Shown here one piece after another: positions 36,849-49,432 of a stretch of 64,000 nt of DNA; the stretch's first letter is position 1; every line of letters begins with the position of its first letter. Location: positions 124,001-188,000 of the forward strand of contig AZLU01000023.1 in NCBI GenBank assembly GCA_002224055.1, in the 5' to 3' direction. The DNA comes from Pezizomycotina sp. ARF18. Its lineage: Eukaryota > Ascomycota. A program made the position numbers and the translations under genes. Below the pieces are notes generated by a model that saw only the letters and a program-made list of their open reading frames with translations, had not been told where the DNA came from and made no database searches.

Positions 36849-36980
36849 GTGAATGAGAGAAGATTCGGATAGGAGGATGTGGTTGGGATAGAGTAGTAAT
36901 CGAGCTCGGGTATGTGATGTTTAACAGCTGATTGCAATTGATGATGTGGAGCAGGATGCAGAAGAGGAATCATGAGTAGA

Positions 36981-36988
36981 TTTATATA
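36981..36988 (-). promoter_or_regulatory. TATA box for the small secreted protein gene
   Basis: TATATAAA on the minus strand, about 135 bases upstream of the ATG at 36848, a normal spacing for a strongly expressed fungal gene. Confidence 0.5.
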
Positions 36989-39900
36989 GACACATCTCCT
37001 TGCTAACTCACAGCGATTAACTCAGAGCGATACAATCAGGAGGACCGTGAACCGACGAGCCAGATGTCATTGCGGCGATGTATCGCGCAACTCCGACGAA
37101 CAACCAGTCTTAGATATCAAACACGCGCTTCAATGGAAGAATACTCATTGAATATTCTATAGCCAGTGCGGAATTGCTCCGATGCTGTTGTAGTGTTCTT
37201 TGGCTAGAAGATGGAAATCTTCACGCTTTGTCGCCCTTTGGCGGCATATAGGCAAAGCATCGAGAGAAAAGAACCCTGTCATTCGCGTCGTTTTGCTTCA
37301 TGAGGCAGTAGGAGAAATATAAGCCCTAAGTCGAGAAAAGTTTATTTGGCAAGTCTGGCGACAATTAGCCTGGGGAAACCTTGCCCTGGCCGGGTTGTTT
37401 TTTGGTTGAGCTCTCTGCGTACCATGGCTGCGTAAAGTTTGCCATCTGGTTAAAGTTTTAAAAATCTCGCTTAATCTTCTTAGGAGTTGCTATATACGAA
37501 AAGAATAAAACGGCCCGGCCTTGCAGCTTCAGGGCCGTTGAAACTAGGGTAAACCGATACTAAGAAGGTTATCCCTAGGGAAACTCCCATTCTTACGATA
37601 GTACGCCCAAGGAATTTCATGGGTTCAGGCGCAAAAATTTCTTTGGATATTCGTTGATTTTGCCTCCATATGTTGGACAGGGTGAGCAATTCCTACATCG
37701 TGAACCGCGGCATAATATGAAAACGACGAGCCCATACAGTTCGAAATACCAAAATAAACTACAAAACCGCCAAGAAAAATGTCCTATAAACAAAGTATTT
37801 GTCCGGGAAATTCTTTCTCTATTTTTATTATGAGCTTAACTCAACCATTAAAGTAAGCAATATTAGATTATTCTATCATGGGGAAGCCGAATAAAAGTTT
37901 TTCAGATTGTATATGCGACATTCCTATTTTCTCCTGTTTTTAAGTTTTTGCAAAAATTACAAATACAAATTCTAGAAAAAACTTCGCTTTTTATGTAGTT
38001 ATTGATCCTAGTACAACTCTTTTTTTTTTTTAAAAGGATTTCTATAATTAGGAAGTATTTTACTAAACCTGATTAGGTTAATCTTTGCAAAAGAAATAAT
38101 AAATAAATTAAAGGTATTGAATTTCTTGTGAAGTAGCAGAGAAATCCTGGATGAGTTGCGTTGATGGTTTATACAGAAAAAGGGGGAAAAAAAAAAGGGA
38201 AAAAAAAAAAAAGGAAAAAAAAAAAAAAAAGACGTGATATAAGCTCAAGTCTTCAAGCGAGGTATTAACTATTTCGTGACCGTCTAGTATTGTCTGCATT
38301 ATTAGATATTGTAGCTTCACAATGGGTGTTTAACAAGACATATTCTGTCAATATCACTATATTCCATATCCACGAGTCCTGAAAATGATCTCGAGCTTTG
38401 CAAAACGTACCAGATTTCTGATAAAGGATTTTTTTAAAGCTTTGGAAGTAAGATGAAAGCCGCTTGTGATACTAGCTCGGTCTATTGAAGCAAAATAAGT
38501 GAAATTAAGTTGCTTAGGTGTAATATCGAGATTCCATCAGTATGAGATTTAATGATAAAAATGCTTATATCCAATCCGAAAAACATTAGATTGTTGATGT
38601 TCACCGTTAAAATTCGCTTTAGCCATTGAAATCGGAAATTTAGCCATATAAATAATGCATCATAAAGCCTCGGCCAAAGCTCTCTATATAATATATATCA
38701 GAGGATATACACATACAACAAGTAGAGCTTTTGGAAACAATCTTGTCAAACCGACCCAAAAGCTTACAGCAAGAAACTTCTATTTCGGTAGTAATCAAAA
38801 AAAAAAAAAAAAAAACTCTGACGCTATGAGGGCACTCGCACGCATCCTCCATATTCTCTTCGGCAAATACAACAACAAAAGTCGCTGCGAGGACGATTGG
38901 TAGTTTTACTAGAACCATAAGCTTGCAATCAAGTATGCTCTTCTATGTGATAAATTCCTATTTCTAAATGGTTGACTCGTTCAAGAGGTCGCTTGCTTAA
39001 GCTAGAAATCTGGAAATTTACTGATTTCCTAAATTATCACCGAGCCTCCTCGTGGCCAGAACAAGCGGACTATCACCCGCTGACACTCATCGATAGGATC
39101 ACTATAGGCTTCCTGATATTTCTTATGTTTCGTAAATCGTTGATGTTAACGATTACTCATTATTCATAGTGCAAATTCCGCCGTTTCGATAACTAATCGT
39201 ACTATACGTATGCAGGAGGTCCTTTTCCCAAGAAAGGAAGCTTAATGCGCCGATTTTACAATAATTCTTGCGATAATATATTACCAGTATTTTCACCTGT
39301 AGAAAAATAGCTAGGTCGTTCCCTAGGTAGACGGTTTACTCAATAGTATCCCAAATATCACGAATCTAGCTCTTTTTGTATAATATTCAACGTCTTGGCA
39401 TTTCTTCATCAATATTGGTCTAGCTTAGGTTAGATCAGACAAAATCCTTCCAAGTTTACATACTGTTCCGATCTTGATATAAAAGTATCCCTCCTGATTA
39501 AACCGGAAGGTCCCATGTGCTAGAGAAAGCTAGAGTTTGAAATATCCCCTTCTAGCAGCAAAAAATTTCTGCTCTATTGGATGATCGCCCCGTCGACCCC
39601 CACGCTATCATTTTTCCTAGTTTTTCCCTTCCCTCTCACTTTTATAACCGTTGATTCTTCGGATTATTTTGACAGGAAAGCTTTCGCCGATTTTGGTTAC
39701 TCTTTGATTCGTCGCAGCCCATTATAGCATTATCTCCTAACTTGTAGGATGTGGTAGGATGTGGATGATTTATTAAAGACGCTTTCCGTGGCATGATGTT
39801 TCTCTCGAAAAGCTATAAGTCGGTGCTTTATGGCGTCCTAGTATACACGTACAATGGTACTTCTACTGCCGGCAGTTCCAAGTCGTGAAAGACCTGGAGA

Positions 39901-40638
39901 TATTGACGCAAGTCGGGACGTCTTTGCTATTATACCCCAAACCTCAGAGGGTGTCTTTTCGCAATTAAGACTGTTCCTGGGTTTCGGTTGAATAAGGAAG
40001 CAACTACACCATCGCTATGAAACTATCTAAAATAGGAAAAAGGTTCCTGGATAATACTCCTCCATGTCCTCAACGACCGGGGATACTAAAATAGCGGAGG
40101 TCTCAGATTAAAATTGTGCTGATCGAGTGTTTTGCGCTAAGGTCTTGTGGCGCTTGGCTTCGTTGGGAAGCGACTTGGGTCCCTTGCAGGATTGCTTGCA
40201 GGGGCTGGTTACAGTTACACCTTATTCGTGGGCATTCAATAGTTGGGGGACGGAACCCGTCTCGTCGACTTTACAAAAGTTGTGATCATCGATACTATAA
40301 TCAGCGTCAGGCAAAAAAAGAGACCCTTTTACTGCATTTGATCACTTTTAATGCCTCTAAGAGAGCAAAAGCCTCCAGCGACTCAATACGATCGTAAAGA
40401 CATGAAAAGCCATCGTACCATCATATTAAGAAGCCTGCTCCCTCGGAAGTTAGCGTAGCACTGGTGGAGTTTAGTATACTAAGAAATCAGGCGGCGTAGT
40501 TCCGGTATTGCCTATTTAAGATAACCGAGTCCAGAGCCTCATACTCAATGGGATATTACCATGCAATGACAAGCCCCCTCCTTAATATTATAAAACCCCC
40601 ACGTCGTATTTAACGACGTCAGACCATGAGGAGCGGAT
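36989..40638. other. Gene-poor AT-rich stretch
   Basis: Nothing supported over 3.6 kb. Holds A-rich runs at 38180-38230 and 38797-38815. A small tandem (GTAGGATGTG repeated) lies at about 39746-39768. The remaining open stretches are short and unrecognisable. Confidence 0.45.
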
Positions 40639-41028
40639 TTACTCATTTTGTAGAGGACCTAGAGAATCAGAGTAAGATATGTGCTGTTCTGTGTTCAGTG
40701 CAGCGATTTCTCCTGGTATTGAAACTTGCTGATTGGGAATAAAAAAAATAAGCGGCGGTGGGTCGCCGAGCCTGAATTCGGAGGTTTTGAACGGAGGTTT
40801 CCCTGTGGGTCGGTAGACCAAGACCGAATAAGCGATTTTACCTGTCCCGTCCTCTGCGCACACGCATCGGAGGACGTGCATACAAGTATAAGGCTGGATC
40901 CACGAGATGGACGAGGCCCTTACGCCGCACCGTATTTTGAAATTGGACATAATTCCCCCATTTGCCCCTTCGGGTTCTCTAGTTTTGGTTAACCGTCTGT
41001 CAAATCCAACTTTTAAAACTGAAGACAC
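40639..41028 (-). CDS. Hypothetical protein, possibly one exon of a longer gene
   Basis: A 129-codon open stretch with protein-like composition: IQPYTCMHVLRCVCAEDGTG, KIAYSVLVYRPTGKPPFKTS, then LGDPPPLIFFIPNQQVSIPG and a C-terminal SYSDSLGPLQNE. There is no ATG at its 5' end, so an upstream exon is needed. That exon could carry a signal peptide, but none is seen. I do not recognise the family. The spacing of the aromatic and cysteine residues is reminiscent of small secreted fungal proteins, which is only a hint. Confidence 0.3.
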   Translation of the reverse strand: MSSVLKVGFDRRLTKTREPEGANGGIMSNFKIRCGVRASSISWIQPYTCMHVLRCVCAEDGTGKIAYSVLVYRPTGKPPFKTSEFRLGDPPPLIFFIPNQQVSIPGEIAALNTEQHISYSDSLGPLQNE

Positions 41029-43196
41029 GTCAAGACAATGCTTAAGCCAGGAGGCCAGTCAAATTTGATCCCCACGCGTGGATTTTTGTCGAAACATGTT
41101 TTCGTTAGAGGAATACTACACCCAAAACGCGTAGAGAGATGTGGGAAGCCAAATTACCAAATTGCATTTACTTGACCGCCTCTGATGCACCAGTGGCCTT
41201 TAGTAAAGAGTTTTAGGCAGACAATGAAGCCACTTCCACTGTGATATCTAGCATATAATCGGATCCAGCTTCTAATTTTACATTAACAACGCTGGAATTT
41301 CAATATCACAAAGGTACTTCGTCGAGTACATTGGGGTACCATTATCTACAAGAATATCACATTTGTTTGAGGAGAACAGCACGTCTCTCTGGAGAGAATA
41401 TCACTGGAGAAATCTCCGGTTATTCGTGATCATCTAGATTTATGATTCGGTGAGAAGGTATGCTAGTTGGGTAATATATGTATCGCTTCCGTAGCTTTAC
41501 GTTTCAAGATACGCATGAGATTATATCAAGGGGAGGGTTATTAACAAGTAACCCACTATAATGACTCTTTCAGACTTTTCAACGGCATGGTCTCCACTTA
41601 CAACTTGACGCCCATATTATACTCATAGCGATGTGGCTAAGGGATCGTCTTGAACCGGAGTGGAGATCTTCTGGGCTAACTGTATATCTCAGGATTTCAA
41701 ATAACGTGAATATCATACTTAAATACTGTAATGCTAGGATTCCTTGCTAAAGCTTTATCTCGATATTTCGTTCTGTGACATTGAACGCAGAAAATGAGGA
41801 CTACTTATTCTGGAGTGTACTTATTAAGTCATAAGTAAAGTTAGCCTTTTGAGTAAGACTAAGAGATAATATCATGGTGAAGATGAGAGGCTGTCGTATA
41901 TTTAGTTGTCATTCTATAGAATTCGTAAGGTAAATTGTAATTCCAGGGTAAAATTTTCTGTGCCAGTAAGATACAGGGCCATGGTAATAAGAGTCCAGTA
42001 GTAGCTCCACGTGTATGTCTATCAAAGATCCAGTGAATGCCTGTGCCCGAAAATATTGAATCTTCCAGCTTGGATTAAAATGGAAGTTATAACAAACAGA
42101 ATTACAGGCTCCTAAGGAAAGCAGTACCAATGAGAAAACAAAAGCTTGCACGTTTGCAATTTATCAAGATAATTCCATGGAAAAAAGGACAATGAAACGA
42201 AGCAAAGACGCACATGTAATAATAAAGTTCTTAAAATTGGAGAAATATGAAAGTTATTGGGGAATACTGCAAGAGCCTCCAGCGTGAAGAGGCAATTTTC
42301 TTTTCTTTGGCGAAAAATGCCGTTTAATCTGTCGTTTAATAATCTGCTGAACGTTTGTAGATGAAATGGGCGTATGATTCCTGTGGTTATCATAACTACT
42401 AACCAGGAGAGAAAGGAAGGACGGAAAAAAAAGAAAGAAAAAAGGCAGAGAGAAAAACACTGAAGCGAAAGATGTTGCTACATACAGGACCAGAGGATAC
42501 AAGAAATATCTAGCGATGGAAGGCGACAGGCTTTGATTTCTAGAAAAAAGCTCTTTGCCTTGGTATGAGTATCCTTTCAAGTGTTGAGGAAGTGGCCTTG
42601 GTGCTGAGATTTGTTGTCGAGCCGGCAATATAGTATTCCAGTTTCATCAATGGGATCTTTGTAAGTCAGTCCAGCCTTGGTTAATCCAGCGTTCAGTCAA
42701 ACCAGAAGCGGATCCAGTGAATTATAACAAACAAACTATAGTAAAAAAGCACAGAAAGAGAATGGTTTTCTCAAAGCAATGTTACAAGAAGTAGAAAAAT
42801 CCAGAAACATAGACAATGAAGGTACAGGTCTTTGTGGCTAGTCCTAGGAACGTTCCAGGGTATTCAATAAGGTCCAATATCCAAGGAAGAAGAACTCCAG
42901 CAGTATACCTATATCCAGAAAATGTTCGAGATAATAATGATAAAGACAGAATCTCTGATAATATAGGATGGATACAAGTTCTTCCACGTTGTTGTACATT
43001 ATTGTTGCAGATAAATCCTAATATGTGAAGTATATAGCGATGAAATAGAGATCTCCGGTAAATCTTGTTTCCAAGTTCTACTTGAGAAATCAATTAAATA
43101 GCTTCCAAACCAGCAAATCCAGATGAGAAGTAAGCGGTTCCGTGAGTTCCAATACGGTTTCTATATATCGGTTCGATTGACGAATAAAGCTTTGAC
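41029..43196. other. Gene-poor stretch downstream of an ankyrin gene
   Basis: Minus-strand open frames at 41909-42151, 42254-42628 and 42782-43093 include hydrophobic segments. They lack ATG starts where checked and show no family, so none is called. The part next to 43197 is probably 3' UTR of the ankyrin gene. Confidence 0.35.
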
Positions 43197-45429
43197 TCAG
43201 CTTCCAAGATTTTGGAGAAGCGGGTCCGCCACAGATACATTCAGTGTGCTATTGATTTGTCTGTTGCGAAACAAACCAATGGTTTCTTCGTGGCCAGATT
43301 CCATAGCCAAGTAATACGCAGTCTTATGATCCAAGGCGCGTGGAATGTCCGTTCGAGCATTATTTTCCAGTAGGAGCGAGATCATATCAACGTCGTGATT
43401 CCTGATGGCGATATGGAGCGGAGTCTTGAGCCCTTTGTTGTACCCGTCTACATTTGCGCCCTTTTCAAGCAGGAGTTTCGCTGCCTTATAGTCCATCTTC
43501 TTGGCCGCAATTACCAGCCCAGTTTCTCCTCGAGAGTTAAGTTCGTCCACTGAGTCAAATAGCTTCGGGTCCAGCTTTAAGTATTCCAGGCCACACTTCC
43601 GGAATGCTGTCTCAGATATCACTCTTTGAATAGGGGGGAAGGGTTAGAAGCTGTAGAATTAGGGAAAGTCCAGGCAACTTTTTCCAGGTAGATCCGATCC
43701 AGTGATACCAGGTCTTTATAAATCGACAGTATATTGAAGCTGAAGCCTCACAGTCCTTTGGATTTGCATTTTGTTGAATGTTGATAAGTAAGGCTTTCGC
43801 AGCATAGTTTTTCGATTTCGCTTTGGCACCTAGGTACTGTTCAAGTCCGGCAAGTTGTTCGTAAATCTGTCTTTCCAGTTCCGTATCCCGATTGGCATGA
43901 GGCAAGTGATCCAGAGCCTCCTTAAAGAGCGAACGGGCACCCAGGTAATCTCCATTTTCGAGAGCGTTGTTTCCAAGATCGTATAATTTTCGTACGCAGT
44001 CGTTAATCTGTCTATTGGCATACATGTACGGAGATATAAAATCTCGTGTATGATATCCAGGAATAAATATGTTGTCTTTTTTCTTGAATACCTTCTCACA
44101 ATCTTCTGCTATAGCTTGGTATTCATTTAGTTTGGCATAACTATAAAGCAATGAAAATAGGCGATTAGCCAGGATATTCGAACGACATAATAAAATTATT
44201 TGACCGCGGATGGATCGGACGTTGGGGTACAACAGATAATGAGATTGAATGGGTATAAGTATAGTAAAGTAGCTATAGACTTAAAGATATTCCCGGATAA
44301 TTTGAAGGAATAATCGCAGCGATATTCTCACATCTGCTGAAATGCTGATTTCGTTCGTCATAGGTGAAAGGAAGAGATCCCCTTGCAATAGCTACGGCTT
44401 CCCCTGTACGAAAATTTGTAGCCTCTCTTTCTTGATGTTTATCGCCCCGAGAATTATCTTCGCCGTCGCGGAGAATGGGTGACTGTCTGCTAGCGCCGGT
44501 TGATTCTCTCGCATGAAGCTCATTGGTCAATCCAAAAAACCGGAGTACGACGCGTTTCCGTATCTTCCGTCGTAATCTGAGCTCCCTATGGCGACTACTT
44601 CAGAAATTTGGTTGGGTGACAGCTGCTGTGCTCGAGGAGGGTTTGAAGGCGATGATGAGGATGGCGTTTGAAAAGTGGAGTTTCCCTCAATGTTCGCATA
44701 GTTTCCTTCTGGACTCGTGCTATTTTCACTGCCGAATTGCATTCCCTCTGCCGCTAGCGCGTTGTTATCTTGCATGACTGTGCGCCATTCCATCATTTCA
44801 ACGTGCTGTTGAGGAATCAATTCGTCTGTGACACCCGGTGCGTGTTCTAAGGCAAGATACCCATGATATGTTTGTTCTGTAAAGAGGGATAGCTTAGTGG
44901 ATGAGCGATACATCGTCTCGAGTGATCATACGAATGAAGTGAATTATTCATGTTTCTTTCGAACGCTTCCTCAAATGACATACTGGCAGATGGGAAATCT
45001 GAATTGAAATGCCTTTCATAATCTTCAACTGGGGCCGCTATCACTAGCTGGTATGGCAGATTGCTAGGTAGATCTGAATCCTTTCTTTGACCGTGACCAC
45101 CAACTGAATTTTCGCTCTCGAATGTCCCCATCATCTTTAAAGCAGAGTTACTTGGGCTGTTAATGTTGCTGCGCGTCTTCTGATGTGGTGAACCGGAGGA
45201 AAACCTTCGGGCCGACAGGAATCTTGTTCACCCTTGTTATTGCTAGACTTGCATCTGTCGCAGAAGCATCGTCTGGAGCATTGGCGATTCCCCAATTGAC
45301 TCCTTTGTATAAACATCGCTTATGGTCTCGGCGGCATTTTTCACAACGATGGTAATTGCGACTATTTTTTAAAGGATGACGAGCGCGTGCGGTGGCTCCT
45401 GAGCGATATCCTTTATGAATGGAAAGCAT
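43197..45429 (-). CDS. Zinc-motif plus TPR-like plus ankyrin protein, copy A (introns, frame-broken)
   Basis: Starts at the ATG at 45429 (MLSIHKGYRSG). The zinc motif is HRCEKCRRDHKRCLY (Cys 29, 32 and 39) followed, in another frame, by CFCDRCKSSNNKG at 45268-45230. This Zn2Cys6-like C-x2-C-R-x-D-x3-C..C-x2-C motif opens many uncharacterised ascomycete proteins. A low-complexity middle follows; a short intron (donor GTATGA near 44930, acceptor TTTACAG near 44882) splits it. Then come helical TPR-like segments (DCVRKLYDLGNNALENGDYL, GARSLFKEALDHLPHANRDT, KSKNYAAKALL). The C-terminus has ankyrin repeats: TGLVIAAKKMDYKAAKLLLE, KTPLHIAIRNHDVDMISLLL, KTAYYLAMESGHEETIGLF, ending at a stop at 43199-43197. 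It could act in nuclear or protein-protein recognition; no function is established. It is paralogous to the genes at 52833 and 56873. Confidence 0.65.
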
Positions 45430-45471
45430 AATGATGACCTAACGGGAAAGTGAGCCTAGTACGTAATTTGA

Positions 45472-45619
45472 TCGGGTATTTCGATGGTTGAGAGTAAGAG
45501 AAAAATAAAATTGGAGAAGATTAAAACCTTGAAAGGATTATGAGCTCGGGTATTTCGATGGTTGAGAGTAAGAGAAAAATAAAATTGGAGAAGATTAAAA
45601 CCTTGAAAGGATTATGAGC
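45472..45619. repeat. 74-bp perfect tandem duplication
   Basis: Two identical 74-base copies (45472-45545 and 45546-45619), each containing GGTATTTCGATGGTTGAGAG and TTGGAGAAGATTAAAACC. They begin about 43 bases upstream of the ATG of the minus-strand zinc/ankyrin gene, so they lie in its 5' UTR or core promoter. Perfect identity points to a recent event. Confidence 0.9.
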
Positions 45620-45939
45620 TCGATTTCAATACAACGATGCCCTCTAAAAGCACCCTATAACATTTGACTGATAGCGGACATAGCGGTATATACTTGCCTC
45701 CAAACCTCCCTAGATGTTTGCTCCGAGTTAACGAGTACTATATGACTAAGATATCAGAGAGTCGGGGAGTAATATGGAGCTGCCGATCAAGATTTAAGCG
45801 TTAATATGCCTATACACAGGCCATGATAGAAGGCCTAATCATGAAATATTTCTGAATATTTATGAAATAGAGGAAGAGAGGAAACGAGCGTGTAGGAGTT
45901 TACGTTGCACGCCGATTTCGAACCTCCCATAGAAATGAA

Positions 45940-45974
<35 letters not shown>

Positions 45975-48231
45975 CATAAATAAGAAGTAAGGAGGAATTG
46001 AAAAGAAAGTGGGTAAGAGAAATCTTGTCTTCGCATCGTGAACTACGAATCCCAATCCAAGCTCGATTCATTTAGTCAAAGAACCCATTACTTGAATTTC
46101 ATGTATAAGCTTAACGTTGACATTAGCTCAAATACAGGCCTCAATTTCAAGCCGACCGTCCACAACGTGATATTACAAATGAACGAGATAAGATTCGAAT
46201 CGCCATCGTAAAGAGCTCTCTCCTCTTTGAACATCATTCGACCTAGACCATGCTGCCGAATCTGAAATCTAGTGATCCCTAGTTTATACCTACATTATCA
46301 ATGCGCGACAGAAGGTAAGGGAAGCAGAAAACGGCCGGTGATGGCCAACTATATATGGTATACTACGTGGTGACGAATATTTTTATGTACAAATTGCGAC
46401 ACTCACCCCGCAAATTGGTTCCGTAATTCATGGGCGCTTTGAAAGGGAAAAACGGGATTTGGTATAAACAAACCAAGAGTACAACGCCAGAAGCCCTTTA
46501 CAAACTTTCCAATCACTCAAACCTCTTAACGAGGGCTTGCAGTTGCTTCCAGCTAGAACCAATTATGACAACATGAAGTCCCCCCATGCTCCTTTGGTTG
46601 TCTTCCGTTCTCACACGCGGTCACTTCACCTAGCATTGACCCACTTTTCCAACTCTGACAACCCTCAAGAGCCTGTGGGTAGCCTTTGAAATACAAAGTC
46701 AACAGACGAATTTCTCATAAGTTAAAGATTGAAATTTGTCTAGAGGAAGACAGTTCCGCGATTAGAGATGTGATATCAGGATTTTTTTTTTTTTTTTTTT
46801 TTTTCAATTTTCGAAATTGACAAGGCTGAAGATTTTCTTTATAACACTAAATCTGTTGCTAGTCGTCTCGCCAATTTGTACTAAATGTGCGATCGCTGCT
46901 CGCATGCAGGAATGTCGTTTCGATCGCCTGGGTGAGCGGCGGCCGCTTCTATAGGTTTTTCCTATACAAGCCAATATCACATGGCAGTTTTCTTCGGTAG
47001 TATATCAGTAACAGATAAACATTATTTACCGTTGATTACTACTTACATTTACGTAAATAAGGTTTACTCATTGATAGTTACCCAAATACGGTTCAAGCGG
47101 TATCAGATCTTATTGGTGTGGATAAAAGGTTTTGTTATGTCTGAGCGTGGTGGAAATGAAGGGAACCATGATGCTGATCAGAGCAGCTGAACGCCTCGGC
47201 CGCCGCCAAGAAGAGTCTCGTACGAGCCGCTGGATTTATCGATTTCCGATAACCTCCACAGAAGATAGAGGCTAATAAATTGCGAGGGAAGTTGAATTAG
47301 GGACGTCCGTGAGGTTCGTTTGAAACTTGCAGAAAACAATATAAAAAATTGATAAGAGATATATTACTATAAGTATTTTTCTAATTTCTATATTCTTAGA
47401 GTTACCTAGTCGAGAATATAAGACCCTTAGATACGTGAAAACCGCGGAAAAGAGTTGGGCCGATTACTAGAGCAAAATTTCGCTATTAATCTGCCTAAAA
47501 GTGCTGGTGCGATATTATATAACGAGGCCGAATGACTTGGGAACCATTCGTCGGGAGAGTTCTCGCTTTTGGTATCTTGAGCTTTACGATACTTCATGCT
47601 GAAACTCGCCTGATTTTATTGACTTATTCCCTTTCCCTTAACAATCAGTATACGTACTTTTTCAAAACTAAATATTAAAAGAAGCAATTCTGTTTACCTT
47701 GTCGCTTGGTAAGTAAGCGCCGTAGGTTCAATAGCTCCCTTGATATTGATACATTTATTGCAATCTCACTCCTTATGGTTAGTGGGACCAATATCTTCGG
47801 GCTCTGTGTAACCTAACTAAGTTATCGGCTGTTTCATTGGCTCGTGGTTTGAAAATCCAGATGTATCCCTTGCTCGATACCGGATTATCTATTAGCCGAT
47901 ACTGTGTCCGGGTGGCATACTACTTATTCAGAACACACTTTGTCGCGGGAGCAGAGTAATGAAGCTCAAGAACGGGGGAAAGTGCTGGATAGGAAAAAAA
48001 TTGGAGCAAATATTTGTGCCAAGGATAAGGTTGATTGAATTTACTTCGAGGCTGTCTACCTTTGGGACGAAAGAGTTCAGTGGCACTTTGGATGCTTTTT
48101 AATTACTATTTGTTTTTGCATTAAACCTTCACGATCATTAAACTGGATAATGGAATGGGTGAAGGACGAATAATGAAATTGCAAATTGCGCTCGAGAAAG
48201 AAAATCGAAGTGATTACTCTATCTTGAGTGA
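45620..48231. other. Gene-poor stretch
   Basis: Holds a (GA)n microsatellite at 45943-45970 and a T22 run at about 46783-46804. No supported gene. The stretch 48077-48231 is probably 3' of the STAND/ankyrin-like gene. Confidence 0.4.
45943..45970 (+). repeat. (GA)14 microsatellite
   Basis: Uninterrupted AG/GA dinucleotides over 28 bases. It lies about 510 bases upstream of the start of the zinc/ankyrin gene copy A. Confidence 0.9.
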
Positions 48232-49432
48232 CTACTGAAACCGAAAACATGAGGTACACGACGTGTGAGACGTGGAATATAGCAGTTTTGCAACATCCCT
48301 GTGCCCATTCTCCCAAGCTAAATCAGCAACAGTCTGCCCATTAAAAGCTACCCGTGGATCCCGGCCCATTTTCAAATGCATCAGTGCGTAGCCCAGCAAC
48401 CCGAATCTGGCTGCAAAAATGAATGGTTCGCTGAGCTCCATGTGTCGAATTGGCTGTCCTGTGAGTGCGGAATACAATAGGCCCCATATTCCGTAAGAAA
48501 CGGGGTTTTCTAGTATTAGGCGATAAACAAACCCCCCATCGCTTTGCCGTGCGTTTCTGCCATTCGTATGTATGTTACCCAGTGCTCGATATGGTGCCTG
48601 GAAATTGATTGCCGATCTCGTGATGAGGATTGAAGGTCTGCTGTCATATTTCCTCTAGAAATATAATTTATGCATGAAATCGCGTTTTGTTCCGCCGCAT
48701 CAGCGAATGATATCCTATGCACTGAAGTGCCGCTGGTAAGATATTCCTCGATATCTTTATCTATAAATCGCGCTCCGCCGCTGGATCAAATGTCACAAGA
48801 TCTGCACTCGCGCGCCCGAATTTCTCTTCACAGACTCGGAGGACATCCGGATCAGCCCGATGAGAGATGTCGCACTCGGATCACTATTTAAAGCCAGAGC
48901 TTCAAAAAGTTTCTTTTTTGTTAATGAGCTCACTGAAGCGATAACCCAGCAGAATATATTCTTGGATATTCCAAGAAGCTCTCTTGGGGTCCGTCGGAGC
49001 GCATATTCTATGTACTCGTTTTTGTAACGAAATGCATATGAAGAAAGAATGAGAATATGTGAATCGCTGAGGATTGGAAGGAACCGTGATCCAAAACGCT
49101 GTTCGTTCCTGTATTCCTGATGTTCTAGGACTTTTTGCCCTCGACTCTGCGCTAGGACACCAGAGAAATCCGCGGGCACCGATGCCACAGATGGAATTCA
49201 GACCCATCGACAGTTCTGCAAGAATTAATTTTATCAGCGAATTCTTCATGCTGGAGCTCGCACTCGCGCTTAGAAAGGTTCTCGTGGGTCTTGTTGTTGT
49301 CTGCAGTATGATGGAATTGTGGATCAATATGGACTGCGTCGGTCGAGCAACACACGCCGCATCGTGAATCTGGAGAACAGTAAGATTATGAGGGACTATC
49401 TCTATTAAGAAACTGAATATCCTGACTGACAT
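48232..49432 (-). CDS. STAND/NACHT-like helical region with ankyrin-like C-terminus (partial, frame-broken)
   Basis: The region reads ADFSGVLAQSRGQKVLEHQE, then YIEYALRRTPRELLGISKNI, FCWVIASVSSLTKKKLFEAL and ALNSDPSATS. The ..LRRTPxELxxI..IxxWVxxSxxxLTxxxLxEALAL pattern is the helical segment just after the nucleotide-binding domain of fungal NACHT-ankyrin proteins. It continues with HRISFADAAEQNAISCINYI and ends GYALMHLKMGRDPRVAFNGQ, VADLAWENGHRDVAKLLYST, an ankyrin-like repeat. No P-loop or Walker B was found upstream, so the gene is partial, heavily broken or its 5' exons are not recognisable. Frames change at least four times. It fits the same recognition-protein theme as its neighbours. 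Confidence 0.5.

Noticed and set aside
41909-42151. An 80-codon minus-strand frame beginning MQAFVFSLVLLSLGAC that looks like a signal peptide
   Set aside because: The first codon is GTG, not ATG, and no in-frame ATG precedes it. The rest shows no cysteine pattern or family, so it is not called as a secreted protein.
46180-46230. tRNA-like GATTCGAATC segment
   Set aside because: A T-arm-like sequence is present, but no matching D-arm, anticodon arm or acceptor stem could be paired. The same holds for similar segments at 24570 and 31795.
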